NCBI RefSeq assembly: GCF_030253575.1
Contig: NC_080559.1
Location: 29,166,501 to 29,230,500 of the forward strand
Direction of reading: 5' to 3'
Source of the DNA: Rhododendron vialii
Lineage: Eukaryota; Streptophyta; Magnoliopsida; Ericales; Ericaceae
Length of the DNA stretch: 64,000 nucleotides
This document shows positions 25,259 to 37,069 of this stretch, piece after piece. Each line of letters begins with the position of its first letter. The stretch's first letter is position 1. The translations under genes and the position numbers were made by a program. The notes below the pieces were generated by a model. It was not told the DNA's origin, searched no databases, and saw nothing but the letters and a program-made list of their open reading frames with translations.

Positions 25259-25711
25259 CTAGTCGAATGCCGGACAAACACTCTTGTACGGCAAGAGAGC
25301 TAATAAAATACAGCAGATTACATAGGTAGACGCCAAAGAAAGGCCCAAAACGGAGTACATTAGCAAAGTGGGAAAGGAAAGATCCTCGTCCACGGGCTGA
25401 AGCGGAAATCATTCCAGATTCTTTTGTTTATTATGCGGCCCCAGCCAGCGGATTGGGTTTCTCCCATGTTTTTTAGGATTATGTTTTTTTGAAAAAGCCC
25501 AGGTCAATGCCAGTAGTACTTTTTCCAGCACCAGCTGGCGACAACAGGTACGACAAACTAGGGGTAGGGACCACCACCCTAATTTACTGCAGTACAATTT
25601 AATTTGTTCCTGGATCCCACTGTGGACGAACCAACGGCAACGGCGCAACCCGTTATCACTATTCTAAAAAATGATCTTCCCAAAGATACTACGGTTGTAT
25701 AGTATTAATAA
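25259..25711. other. Unassigned spacer
   Basis: I see no gene, clear inverted repeat or recognisable element here. The longest frame (25409-25648, minus) has no family-like features. Confidence 0.5.
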
Positions 25712-26400
25712 GGCTCCGTTCCGGAATTTCTTTTAAAAAATAAGTACTTATTTTGCCACTTTTAATTCAAAAATAAGAAGGGGCATTCCACAAAATTCTT
25801 TTTAAAATGTTCATTTCACATTTTCAAACTCAAAAATAATGTAAATGAAAAAAAAAATTCAATTTTTTTTACACCGTATTAAAGATCTCAATGAGATCTA
25901 TCAAACAAAATCTATAGTGGTAGAAAAATTATTTGCGTAAACACATGATTTTTGAGCTTGAAATTGACTTATACAAAAAATAAAACTGTTGCTATGATAA
26001 TGGGCGCCAGCGGAGGGAAATCGTACCCGCGGCCTCGCCGGGCCGTCTCCGGCTACCGGACGGCCGATCCGAGCCGTCCAAAAATTCTAAAAAAAAAAAC
26101 CGAGGGGGCTTATGTGAGAATCAATGGCATCCGAGGTGTGTAGGATGCTTGATCCGAGCACCCCTTTTCCGTGTATATATTAGGCCCCCTCGGTTTTTTT
26201 TTTTTAAAATTTTTGGACGGCTCGGATCGGCTGTCCGGTGGCCAGAGACGGCCTAGCGAGGCCGCGGTACGATTTCCCTCCTGGCGCCCATTGGTACCTA
26301 TATAAATTCTACCAAAATAATTACCACCCTTCTTATTTTTCGGAACAACCCTTTTTATTCAACAAAAAATAAATTCTTAATTTCTTTCTGGAACACAACC
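25712..26400. mobile_element. AT-rich MITE interrupted by a second palindromic MITE
   Basis: The outer element has ends CTCCGTTCCGGAATTTC and, reversed from the right, GTTGTGTTCCAGAAAGAAATT, resembling the insert at 13571-13805. Within it, 25999-26292 is a GC-rich palindrome. Its left arm starts AATGGGCGCCAGCGGAGGG and its right arm closes CCCTCCTGGCGCCCATT, with GGCCGTCTCCGGC and GATCCGAGCCGTCC matched inside and A/T runs near the centre. The inner family is the one inserted in SKS copy 2 intron 1. Target duplications were not resolved. Confidence 0.6.
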
Positions 26401-27532
26401 TAAAGCCAACCAATAGGAGTACTAATTTTCCTGAAAAGTCGGCAAACTTTTCTTTTCCTTCTAATAAACGTAGATATGAATCACCTCCAGCGCTTGGATT
26501 GGGGTTTGTTCAGGTGTGGTGGCATAGGCGGCATTTTGGGTTTTTAAGGTTTTGTTGGTTTTTGATTAGCGCTTGGGCCTCGGATAATTATAGAGATTAA
26601 ATAATTTTCATTTTCTTGTCCTTTAAATCTCTCTAATTTTTAAATTCAGTGATTAATAAAAAAATTTGCTGATAAAAAAATAATAATAATAATCACCTTC
26701 CGCGTGCCTCAATTAATTTCAAGATTCGAAGTTAATGACTAGACTACTCATCCAACGGGTCCAAAGTTTAGATTATTTGGCCTTTGTAGAATTCAGACAT
26801 ACAACATAATAAAAGATAAATACTTTTTGCTTTCTCATACTCATTTAACTAAATTCCTTGGGTTAGTCGCTCTACCATGCAGGTTTTCGACGCAATGGGT
26901 TAGTAGGCACTCTCTACTTTTCATGTTTTCAATTTCAATTTATTCTCTTCCCTACTCATTTTTTTTGGCAAAAAACAATCAAATGGCATTGCTTTGCTTT
27001 GTACTTGTCTAGGCCCTTTTTTTTTGGGCGCTGTTATTCGCAACCTTTTATTTTCTCTCATAGCCCGTTAAAAATTTTCAATTATACTCGACAGTTAGTT
27101 ATCGAAATTGATATATATTTTCAGCATCCAATTACTGAAATATAATATTTTTTTCAACAGCTCTTTACCGAAAATATATGTTCAGCAGTTGTTTACCGAA
27201 AGTTGAACATATTTTCGACATGTAGTTATCGAAATATAATCTTGTTTTCAACAGCTATTTACCGAAATGTTATGTATGATTTTCAACAACCATTTACCGA
27301 AATATAATGGGCTACGAAAGAAAATAAAAGGCAGCGCCTTTTTTTTTTACCGATCCTCATTTTTCCTCGTAATCGTAACATCAACTTTCAGACCTCTCTT
27401 TACTTGGGTGGTTCGGGTTAAAAGCAGCGATGATGTAAACGGAGATGTGAAAAAGTGGGGTTCTCAATGAATGTGGGACGTTCCTTCTTTTTTTTTTCCT
27501 CTTGCAATTTCTCTGCAGCCAAACAATGTTAT
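26401..27532. other. Gene-free spacer with a degenerate minisatellite
   Basis: Between about 27085 and 27310 a unit of roughly 30-50 bp recurs about five times around words like TTTTCAACAGCTATTTACCGAAATATAAT, heavily diverged. The remainder holds no gene or other structure that I can support. Confidence 0.5.
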
Positions 27533-28110
27533 GTTGGTAAATAGGTTTTAGCTCAGTTGGCATCTTTTGATCCTTCTTATACGGAAGCACAAGATTTGAG
27601 TCCCGTTTTGGACGTTTGGGATTCAGAACTATAGCCTCTAAAAGGGTTCTCAATGGATGTGGGACGTTCCTTTCGTTTTTGTTTTTTTCCCTTTGATATG
27701 TATGCCAATGGGCTCTAATCCAGTTAACAACTTCTAGTCCTTCCCATGTGGAAGAACAAAGTTTGAGCCCCGTCGTGGGCATTTGGGATTTAGGACTATA
27801 CCCTGAAATTTTTTTGTGGACTAACCTACTAACGACAAACTTTTATGTATGCTGAGGATATCAAGGGTGTTGGTATCCCTTCCGGTCTCAGGCCAGTTTC
27901 GCATTTTCTGATTATATTTGGCTGATTGGTTCTAGAGCCCAGTTGGCATCTTCCGGTCCTTCTCATGTGGAAGAACAGGGTTTGAGCCCTGTCGTGCGCA
28001 TTTGGGATTCAGGACTATACCCTTTAAAATTTGTGGACTAACCTACTAACGAGAAACTTTTATGTATGCCAAGGATACTAACGGTGTTGGTATGTCCTCC
28101 AGCCAGTTTC
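27533..28110 (+). mobile_element. Cluster of three SINE-like, tRNA-derived units
   Basis: Three related segments start near 27545, 27700 and 27940. Each has an A-box-like TAGCTCAGTTGG or CCAGTTGGCATC and, 35-45 bp on, a B-box-like GGTTTGAGCCC (or diverged AGTTTGAGCCCC, GATTTGAGTCCC), then a shared TTTGGGATTCAGGACTATA. Two also share a tail with GTGGACTAACCTACTAACGA. This looks like pol III promoter architecture of plant SINEs. The units do not fold as intact tRNA genes, so no tRNA is called. Confidence 0.5.
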
Positions 28111-28124
28111 ACATTTTCTGATTA

Positions 28125-28425
28125 TATTTGGATGATCAGTTACTTTCATTTTGTAGAGTTTGGCGAGAACCTTAATCATACCAAAAATCATGTTCATCAA
28201 ATTTAGTAGGTACAAGATCGGCACCCGTAAAAATTGAAGAAAATCAAAACTTGGTCCAAAAACACACTGAATCTGAAACCAGTTTTGGTTTTTTTGCGAT
28301 TTTCACGTATGCCGATTATGTATCAAATAAATTCCGATGAACACGATTTCGGTATGATTAAGGTTTTCGCCGAACTCTATAAAATGAATGGGATCGATTA
28401 TCAAAATGTGATCGAAAAATAAGAA
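28125..28425. mobile_element. Palindromic MITE, about 300 bp
   Basis: The left arm holds TTTGGCGAGAACCTTAATCAT and the right arm ATGATTAAGGTTTTCGCCGAA, with further matched stretches (ATCATGTTCATC against GATGAACACGAT). A relative with the same arm words lies at 37945-38265. The open frame 28234-28422 is part of this palindrome. Confidence 0.65.
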
Positions 28426-28429
28426 ACGA

Positions 28430-29754
28430 ACAGGAAGGAATACCAACCCCGGATGTACATAAAAGTTTCTCCCTACTAACACTCCTCCAATCTCCGCAAA
28501 CGTATAGGCAAAAAACAATGATACGTAGGAAATCCACCTTATCAGTTCGGATCATAGTGTTGGAGATTAGGTATTAGGTCAATATTCAGTTCATTTTTCC
28601 GCCACAAACAAAAAAACCACCGTCCTAGTCAGATTCCCACCACCATTGTCCCTTCCCCCTCTCTCTCTCTCTCTCTACACGCACGCGTACACCACGCATG
28701 CTTATCTATATCCATCCGTAAAAATAATGGTACAGAACAGGAATTCCGCTGTAATATGTGGTTTCTGATGCAGGTGTCGAGCTCGGATTCCCTTACATTT
28801 AGGGAAATTTTTTTTCCTTTTTTTTCTTTTTCTCTTCAACTCATTGTTGATTCATCTCCAAACTTGACTGCCCTACGTTGGGTTCAAGTAATCCAAAAGT
28901 GGAATGGGCTGTAAATGGGCAGAATGGCAATGAACAGTCCCGGAAACCCAGTTTGTGGGACATTAGTATTTCCCTTGGCCATCAAGATAAAGGAGCCCCC
29001 GTGGACCTTCTTGAGGTGGGTGATTAATCTCATTTTAAAATTAATTTTGCTCTTCTTCTTTTTTCTTTTTTTTTTTTCCTTCTTCTTAATATTCCATGAG
29101 TCGTCACTTCTTCACCTTTGCTGGATGTGGGGACTAGCACTAGCTAGAGCTGGAAATATCTGTAAATTTTTCAAGGCGGTCCCGAGTCGGCTGTGGGGAG
29201 AAAGAAGATGACTTGATAAGTGATACCCAGAAAAAAACTGGCCATGATTTCCTGAGGTGGTCACCGTTCAGCCGCTTTTATAGAATTTGAATACGAATTC
29301 CTTGGATTTTTTTCTTGGATGTTGTTTTTGGGTTGATTTGACAGATTGGCGTAGGTTGATGCATTGCATTTAAATATCCTAAACAAGACATGTGTGGTCT
29401 TTCTCCTCATAAATGTAAACTACTGGGGGAGACCATTTTTGGACCCAGCCATGTGTTTGTTGGCGTCCATTATAATTTAGAACCGTGTTTGAGTATTATA
29501 CTTGTTAGTCCTTTGACTTTCTTAACTTATTTTGTACTCGTTAATTTGTTTGGTTGTGTACTCATCAATTTGTTAGATTCTGTACTCATCAATTTGTTGA
29601 AAATTGCTGTCGTGTTTTCGTCCAGAAACTCTGTTGTAATTTTTTAAGCGGAAAGCAAAACGTTCAATAATCTTCCAAGTCCCGGGTATTCTTGGTGGCT
29701 TCAAGAAGAGTATATTTACCCAGTGATCTACTCTAAGATTCGAACTCGTGACTT
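28430..29754. other. Spacer upstream of the SLAH duplication
   Basis: There are pyrimidine-rich runs at 28650-28676 and 29040-29090 and nothing else that I can assign. It may hold distal promoter of the anion channel gene, but no motif decides this. Confidence 0.4.
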
Positions 29755-30111
29755 TTCGTATGGAGACATAAGCTTTGATCAACTGTGGAAGTTATATTTT
29801 GCTTCTTGAGGCTGTCTTTTTATTGCTGAAGTTTTATTTCAAATGTTAGCATAGATCTGCTATGAAGCAATATTTGTCCATTGGCAAAAGCAACTGATGT
29901 TGCTCCTCTGCCTTCCCTTTCAGAGTCTCATATTTCTTGAAATTTCACTAGTAATTCATCATTTAAAAATTGGAACTCTATTTAGCAGTAACATGCATAT
30001 ATGTCCCATTGTCATCCATTCTGTTCATAGCTGTCAAGTGAATGTAGTCAAACCTAATTTTTTAATTGAAAATGAGTTGTTAAACCAAAATTTTCAAGCC
30101 TAAAATGCCTT

Positions 30112-30112
<1 letters not shown>

Positions 30113-30158
<46 letters not shown>
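30113..30158. repeat. (CT)n microsatellite upstream of SLAH copy 1
   Basis: About 46 bp of uninterrupted CT repeat lies some 1.1 kb before the start codon of the channel gene, possibly within its 5' untranslated region or intron. Confidence 0.9.
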
Positions 30159-30161
<3 letters not shown>

Positions 30162-31241
30162 CCTTTTCGTAGATGTCATTTTCATACAAATTATATTTTT
30201 TGTCTCACATGAAGTGTGGGGTTGATGTAGCTGTTGCAAGAACATTGCAAGCCTTTCGGTATTTATACTGCTTCCCATGGTTGGGAATCATGTTCGTCTT
30301 TCTATAAATCTGTTTTGTGTTTCCTGCACCTCGTGGTTCACCAAAAACCTTCTCATATGAGTCTTTTGTTGACTCATTATCTGCAGTGAAAAGGGTATAC
30401 CTCTTTTGGTGCTTGAAGGCATAGCTCTAATAACCATCAACCCAAGTTCACAGGGTCATTGAATTTGAAGGTACAGACTGTCTCTTTCTTAACAATCTTT
30501 AACTCTGTACGTTTGAAGCGAAGTTTTTTTTATTTCGTCATGATTGGTTAGTAATTTTATGTATCTTTCATTCTCCTTCAAAATTATCTGCATTTCAACG
30601 GAGTTGTGTGGAGATGGTAGTCACGAAAATGCAACTTTTCCAGTGGAATTGACTTCATGTCTGAAGATTTTCATCTTAGTTCCTTTAAAAAATAAATCTG
30701 ATTGTCACACGGCAATCAAATCCTAGAATATTATCAGTATGAGATACAAATTAGAAAAAACCATCTAATATGTATTGCCAGAAAAAATAAGAAGCATAAA
30801 ATTGGTTTAGAAATCAATATCTACAAGTGACCTGGGTTGCCATAAACAGAGTACTGCCAGTAAGTCATATTTTGATTGTTTCTGTAGGACCTTAGGTTTG
30901 CCAATATATGCAATCAAACTTTTGTCTGTTGACAGAAAATGGTTTCTAAATTTGCTTATTGTTACGGATGTGTAATTGCGTTGACTACGTCTGATATCAT
31001 GAGAGTACTTGATACCACTTTTGGGGTCTTTTTGGTATTGCTGAGAGGGTTGAGTCTACATAAAACATGTACTAATTAGAAGTAATCTTGGTTGAATCTG
31101 AAATTATTTTACAACACTGAAGTATAGGTACCGTAACTCACTTCATCACTTAGAAGCTGCATTTTTAATGTGTTTGTTTGAATGTTTCAAAGATCCCTGA
31201 ATAACTGAGCTGTTTGCAGCTGTAGGTGTAGTTGCTTTGTC

Positions 31242-34200
31242 ATGGAAGACAATGAACATCTTGGTTTGTCAAAGCTGGTCTCTCCTGAAGTAGTTCCATC
31301 TCTCATCAAATTTATAGCTGCAAATGAAGTAGCAGGCTTTGATAGGGTTGAGGAGCCCAAAAACTTGGATATTCACCATCAACAAACTGGTTTTCAGTTC
31401 TTCAGTTCCTCAGCTACAGTAAGTTTTTTTTCTTTCCACCAGATGGGAGTAAGCATTAGTATCCTTCTTTGTATGCTCATCTTTCACTTTTTTGGTCGTC
31501 TTGACATGTCTAGCATACCCATAGATTTGCATTCTTAATATGATTCATATTGTGGTATGTTGGTATTCATAGGAACAAAGCTACCTGAGCTTGAGATAGA
31601 GACATTAGGTTGTTTATTACGTTGTGAATTGCATAAATTCAATTTTTTTCCTTGTTCTTTTAAATGCAAAATACTACAATATGGAGTGAATTTTGTAGCT
31701 CTATCAAAGAACACTGTATCCTGGTGTAATACTTTCTCTATACACTAGGAAACCAAAACAGCTGCTGTCCAAAGCCAGAGAATGCATTCTGTTTCTATCA
31801 GTATGCCATCTTCCCCCATGGAGGTTCACTTACAGAGCAGTAAAAGAGTTCTCTTCCAAGATCAAGATGGAACAATCTTCAGCGATGAGATTGCAAATCC
31901 TACAACTTCTGGCACTAAACAGGAAAAATTCCATTCTCAAACAATGCCAGCTGGTTCTGCATTTGATGAGGCAGATACAAGTGGATTATTTCCAAACCGC
32001 CCACGGCTCCCACCAAAGAATCCAGGGATTGAAAGGCTGAAGGACAAAAGGTTTGATTCTTTTAAAACATGGTCTGGTAAGTTTGAAAGGCAGCTATCAA
32101 ATCTACGTGGAAAACCACAAGAAATAAGACAAGAGGCAAACACAGAGCAGAACGTAGAGGTGGAGACTTTGCCTGTGCATCGATACTTTGATGCCTTGGA
32201 AGGACCTGAGTTAGATACCCTCAGGGTATGTGTTTTCTATCGCCAAACTCTTTTCTGCAAGTTTGTTCCTGTTATTTGGTTACATAATGTCATCTCCCTC
32301 CAACTTTTAAAGGTGGATAGATCCTGAAATTTTCATAATTTTGCATGACAAGTAGCTTTCCTGCTGTTATTTGGTTCTTTAGACTTTTCTCCATTATACA
32401 TTGGGTTCCATGTTGCATGTGTAATATCACCATTCAAGTGTGGGCTGCTGTGGCACCCTCTAAAATATAACTTTCATGTTTGTCAATGTTCCGTGAAAGA
32501 ATAACAATCATCCTGCAAATCATCAAAAAGGAAAAAAAAAAAAACAATCATCTTGCAAAGTGTTTGGATCCATTTGTAATACTTTCATATTCAATGCACC
32601 AACATTTTTGAATTTAGCAATGTGATTTAGTTGTTTTCCTTTTGTAAATACTGGACATTAATGTCAAAGCGTTACTACTGTTATAAAATAAAAACGAATT
32701 TTGCTTTACAGGCTTCAGAAGAAATCCTGCTTCCAGAAGACCAGCGGTGGCCGTTTCTTCTATGCTTTTCTATTTCTTCATTTGGTATTTGCCTCGGGGT
32801 TGGCAGCCAAGTGATTTTGTGGAAAAAGTTGGCCACTTCTCCTTCCATAAAATTTCTTCATGTAAGCCTGGATGTAAACCTCGTCCTTTGGTGCATAGCT
32901 GTTGCGCTGGTATCTACAGTCTTTGTCACCTACATGCTCAAAGTCATATTCTACTTCGAAGCGGTTCGCCGTGAATATTATCATCCCATCCGTGTTAACT
33001 TCTTCTTCGCCCCATGGATAGCCTTATTGTTCTTAGTTCTTGGAGTCCCACCATCCATTGCTCAAAACATACATACAGCTCTCTGGTATATTCTTATGAC
33101 ACCAATCTTTTTCCTAGAGCTTAAGATTTATGGACAGTGGATGTCAGGAGGACAAAGGAGACTTTCAAAGGTGGCAAATCCTTCAAATCACCTATCTATT
33201 GTTGGGAACTTCGTGGGGGCCTTATTGGGTGCGTCGATGGGGCTGAAAGAAGGACCGATATTCTTCTTTGCAGTTGGATTGGCTCACTATACAGTCTTAT
33301 TTGTAACTCTCTATCAGAGACTTCCAACGAATGAGACACTCCCAAAGGAGCTCCATCCAGTTTTCTTTCTGTTTGTCGCCGCACCCAGTGTTGCTTCGAT
33401 GGCATGGGCGAGGATTCAAGGCTCCTTTGATTATGGGTCACGGATTGCTTACTTTATTGCTTTGTTCCTTTATTTCTCACTGGTTAGTCTTCTTGTCACT
33501 CATATCATGAGCATTTACTTTATATCTACATCATAACTTGGATAGAATCATTTTGGCATTTGTTGTCTTGGGGATTGCATTATCTGCAGCAATGACAAAA
33601 ACGGTGGCACTGCAATTCATTTTAGAAACTTGTAGCTGTCATTACATGGGAACAAAAAAACAACTTTTTTGAATTTTTGAAATGGAACAAAAGAAATTCC
33701 ATTTTAAGTTGAGAAATTTTCTAGCGTGGGGTTATATGTCGTTAGGAGACGAGCACAGGTATTCTTAGCCAAGTCCCGCACTCAAGTCTCATTTTCTTTC
33801 TCCCTGAAAAGCTACAATAATTGGTGAAGGAGCCTTGAATCCTTAAATTGTCTTGCATCATCCATTAAAGAGTCAAAATCATGTTCGCCTGATACATAAG
33901 TGGGAATGACATTTACAGCTCAATTAAGGCTGCAAGAAGTTGTGCAAATCTAGAATTAAACAACCACCCTACCAGGCCTACCCTAAGAATCATTTGTCTT
34001 AGAGATGCCTAGTCAGGCTTTTGGTCAAGAAACTGCAACTATTTGGGACATTCTTGTTAGTATAATTGGCATTTTCCGGATTATGTCAAAACCATTGGAG
34101 TCTGTATTGTTCTTTTTTCATTTGGGTTTAGGAGGTGGTTCTTTTATTTTATTTTGTCTAGATACTCCACCCGGTGAATGAAGAAATATTGAGAAGCTCT

Positions 34201-35908
34201 TGCCTTGAAGGATGCTCAGATTGTGTTCGAAAGAGGTATATGCATTCTATGCATTTAGTGTAATATTTTCCATGCATCACTTCTAAGTTTTATGCATAAA
34301 CTTCAATACTGCAACCTCGCTTTTTAATTCCATGGCATTAGCTCTCTTGGTTTGTTTTATGGGAAGAAGTAGAGAAATTTCTCCAAGGCATGAGAAAAAG
34401 CTTTGCTGGCCTTGCTTGAAGGAAGAAAAATTTTCTAAGGCAAAAAGTGGACAGAACCATGTGCTAGCGGAGCGCTCTTGTAGCGCGGTAGCACTCGTTA
34501 GCGCCCTAAGAGTGCTAGAGCTCTCCGGTGGCGCTATTCAAAGTGTTCTTGATTTTTGATTTAGTTCTAAATACCAAATTTTGAAGGGCGCTTGCAGAGC
34601 GCCTTGGCAGCGCGCTAGCGCTAGCTCGCATGCTAAGAGCGCCGCTGGAGCGCGCTAGCACCCGCCGTGTCCATCCCTTATTGGCTAGCTCTAAGTTTTT
34701 GTTCCAACCATATATATATGCCGAATTTCTCTTCTGGTAGGGCAACCCACTCTTGCATCAGCCACTTTAGAGAGAGAAAAACACTTTCACTCATATCCTT
34801 GTGTGCTTATGCATTTGAGATGATCTAAATAGAGCATTTGATCATCCTTTGTCATCCTAGAGAAATACTCTAATATTCAATGTATCCTCTCTAGGTTGAT
34901 TTGTTTTCCACAAAAACTTCATCTATTTTAAAATCCATACATTGTTGCCGATGATACTACTTGGCCGGATGATTCCGGAGCCGTGTTGAGCGGAAATCGA
35001 GGTGGTGGACTCGTGGTGGCTATGGGATCAAGAAGGAGTTCGGGGAGCTACATCAAAGTGGTGGAGTTAGGATAAGCTTTTGGGGTAAAATTGTTATTCC
35101 TCTCTCAACACTTTGTAAACCTTTTGATCTATAGCAATTTTGGTAGTTAGGCCTTGGTTTTATGCTTAGGGTATGATTGACCCTAAGTAGTTTCCACGTA
35201 TATCTCGGTGTTTGTGTTCTTTAGATTAATTGCTCTTAACTTATATTGTTAATTTGGATAGCCTTGGCATGGAATTTGGATAGTAGCCTAAATTGTTTGT
35301 TGCTTTAAATTTAAATTAGTAGTCCTATTCACCCCCCTCTTGGACTTTGTAGCGTATTAGATTATTTCAATTCTTTTTTATTGCCTTACCCATGTGAAGG
35401 GGGAATTTATATCCGTCACCTAACACATGACCGAATGTATGGCGTCATGTAATGAGCTATTCCAATTTTATGTCGCTTCTTGCAATGCATGCTCCCATTT
35501 CCAACCTGTTAGTACTCACTCAGTGTATGTCCAAAGTTCCAATGTGTGGATGCCATGACTCATAGATGCTTAGAAGTGAAGAGGATTAGTCCAAATCAAT
35601 TTAGGAAGCCTCCCATACTAGTTTTAAAAAGTCAGACTAAGCAACAGAATTACGGTTTGAACAACTAGAAGAGAGCTCGGTAACCTCAGTATCTGGTTGA
35701 TGTTAAATGGAACCAAGTTGCACCCCCACCCCGGCAGAAGTGTTGAGTCCTTCCCTTTTTGTACCATTCTGAATATCTATTAAATTTCATTCTGCAATAG
35801 TTGCCTCACTAATGACTAATGAGTCTACTTTGTTTCTTTGTTACTACAGGCTGTTCGTGTCAATTTCTTTCGAGGATTCAGGTATAGTTACTCACCAACC
35901 CACCCCAA

Positions 35909-35947
<39 letters not shown>

Positions 35948-36459
35948 CCCCGGTGTGTTACTTGTAGCTATCCATAATTCATCCTTGTGTCTTAACTTTC
36001 TGAGGTTCCTTTGTTGGTTTGTATAGGTTCTCGTTGGCTTGGTGGGCCTACACATTCCCTATGACTGGAGCTGCCATTGCAACTATCGAGTACTCCAATG
36101 AGGTACCAAACGTAGTAACGAAATCTCTTTCGGTACTACTCACTGCCATTTCCACTGTCGTCGTTACATCGCTGCTTGTAACGACTATTCTCCACGCCTT
36201 TGTGCTGCGTGACCTCTTCCCAAATGACATTGCTATTGCCATTAGTGACCAAAGGCCAAAAGCACACCCCCATAAATGGTTCCACAGGAGAACTGGAAGC
36301 TCAGATAAGGACATTGAAAATTTCCTCAAATTTACAAACTCAGGTGGGAAGGATATCGAGGCTTCTATGATGCCTCCAAGCTCCATTCCTAAAGGAGTTG
36401 ACAATTCCAGCACAACCGAGGTACACTGCCATGTCTCTCAATTTTACCATGACCACTGA
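31242..36459 (+). CDS. S-type anion channel, SLAC1 homologue of SLAH3/SLAH2 type
   Basis: Five coding exons: 31242-31418, 31749-32225, 32712-33482, 35850-35881 and 36027-36459, giving 629 aa. The family mediates chloride or nitrate efflux at the plasma membrane, activated by protein kinases. The N-terminus (about 1-225) is hydrophilic and holds SVSISMPSSP, SFKTWSGKFERQ and YFDALEGPELDTLR, words typical of SLAH2/SLAH3. The TehA/SLAC1 domain follows with WPFLL, SSFGICLGVGSQ, EAVRREYYHPIR, LELKIYGQWMSGGQRRLS, NFVGALLGASMG, HYTVLFVTLYQRLP, FRGFRFSLAWWAYTFP and HAFVLRDLFPNDIAI. Length fits the family (about 600-635 aa). The start is the first ATG of an open exon ending at a GTAAGT donor. An AG 20-30 bp before it (near 31219) and a candidate donor near 30471 suggest an untranslated first exon. 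Intron 3 (33483-35849) is enlarged by insertions; intron 4 carries a C tract. SLAH3 is the better guess over SLAH2, but sequence alone does not settle it. Confidence 0.92.
34031..35484. mobile_element. Insertion in SLAH intron 3, partly LTR-retrotransposon-like
   Basis: The pseudogene copy lacks this stretch: its intron passes from a CTTTTGG word to GCATGC (43685-43710), while copy 1 has about 1.45 kb between. A CCTATTCACCCCCCTCTTGG word near 35327 resembles the 3' part of plant Copia LTRs. Around 34460-34670 there is a cluster of GC-rich palindromic words (AGCGCGCTAGCGCTAGC, GGAGCGCTC). No TG...CA ends, primer binding site or target duplication was located, so it is either a degraded LTR or a composite. 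Confidence 0.4.
35911..35945. repeat. C35 homopolymer in SLAH intron 4
   Basis: Thirty-five consecutive C lie about 30 bp downstream of the exon 4 donor in a 145-bp intron. The polyproline frame it creates (35838-36026) is an artefact. The equivalent intron of the pseudogene has no such tract. Confidence 0.93.
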
Positions 36460-36619
36460 GGGACATTCAGTTATTTGGGGAGAAAAGGGGGGACAAGGGA
36501 GGAATAGGGTTTTGCTATTCCAGTGAACTTGATGTAGTGTGAGAAATGGAGGTTTATGTTGTAACTGGGAGAGGGTACAGTATGGCCATCATGTCAGTTG
36601 TAAGTCATAAGTATCTATA

Positions 36620-36625
36620 AATAAA
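36620..36625 (+). terminator. Polyadenylation signal of SLAH copy 1
   Basis: AATAAA lies about 160 bp after the stop codon, in an AT-rich stretch. The corresponding position in the pseudogene (near 44725) has lost it by a small deletion. Confidence 0.55.
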
Positions 36626-37069
36626 ATATTGCAGCCCTTTTGCTTGGGAAATTGATCTCCTTATTTTCACTTGCTGAACTTGAATTTTACCTCATAAAGG
36701 TAGCCCAAGCATTCACATATTACCCATCTTACTGTCTGGTATTATGCTATTCTGCACTTGTCGGTTAATTTACTACCCGGTAACTTACCGAATCTTGTAA
36801 AAGCACCTCGGATTCTTCGTATGAAATTTCTTCTTTCGATGATACCATATCGTGGACCCGTGGATCTTAAGAATATCTCATACTATCCTTTCTAATGTTT
36901 AAGTTGTATTTGCATTTGGTTAAAGAAAAGATGCCCTAAAAATCTGAAAGTGGAATTATTCAGCCAAGCACAACCATGCATTGATCCATTAGCCTTGGCA
37001 GCAAATGTCTTATTTCCCCACAATTAAGGCGCATAAGTGAAACTGATCATGGTCTAGCCATAACTAGGC

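Noticed and set aside
27545-27620. tRNA gene
   Set aside because: A- and B-box-like words are present but no cloverleaf with paired acceptor stem can be drawn; the repeated, diverged context fits SINEs.
35838-36026. Polyproline frame
   Set aside because: Created by the C35 tract within SLAH intron 4.
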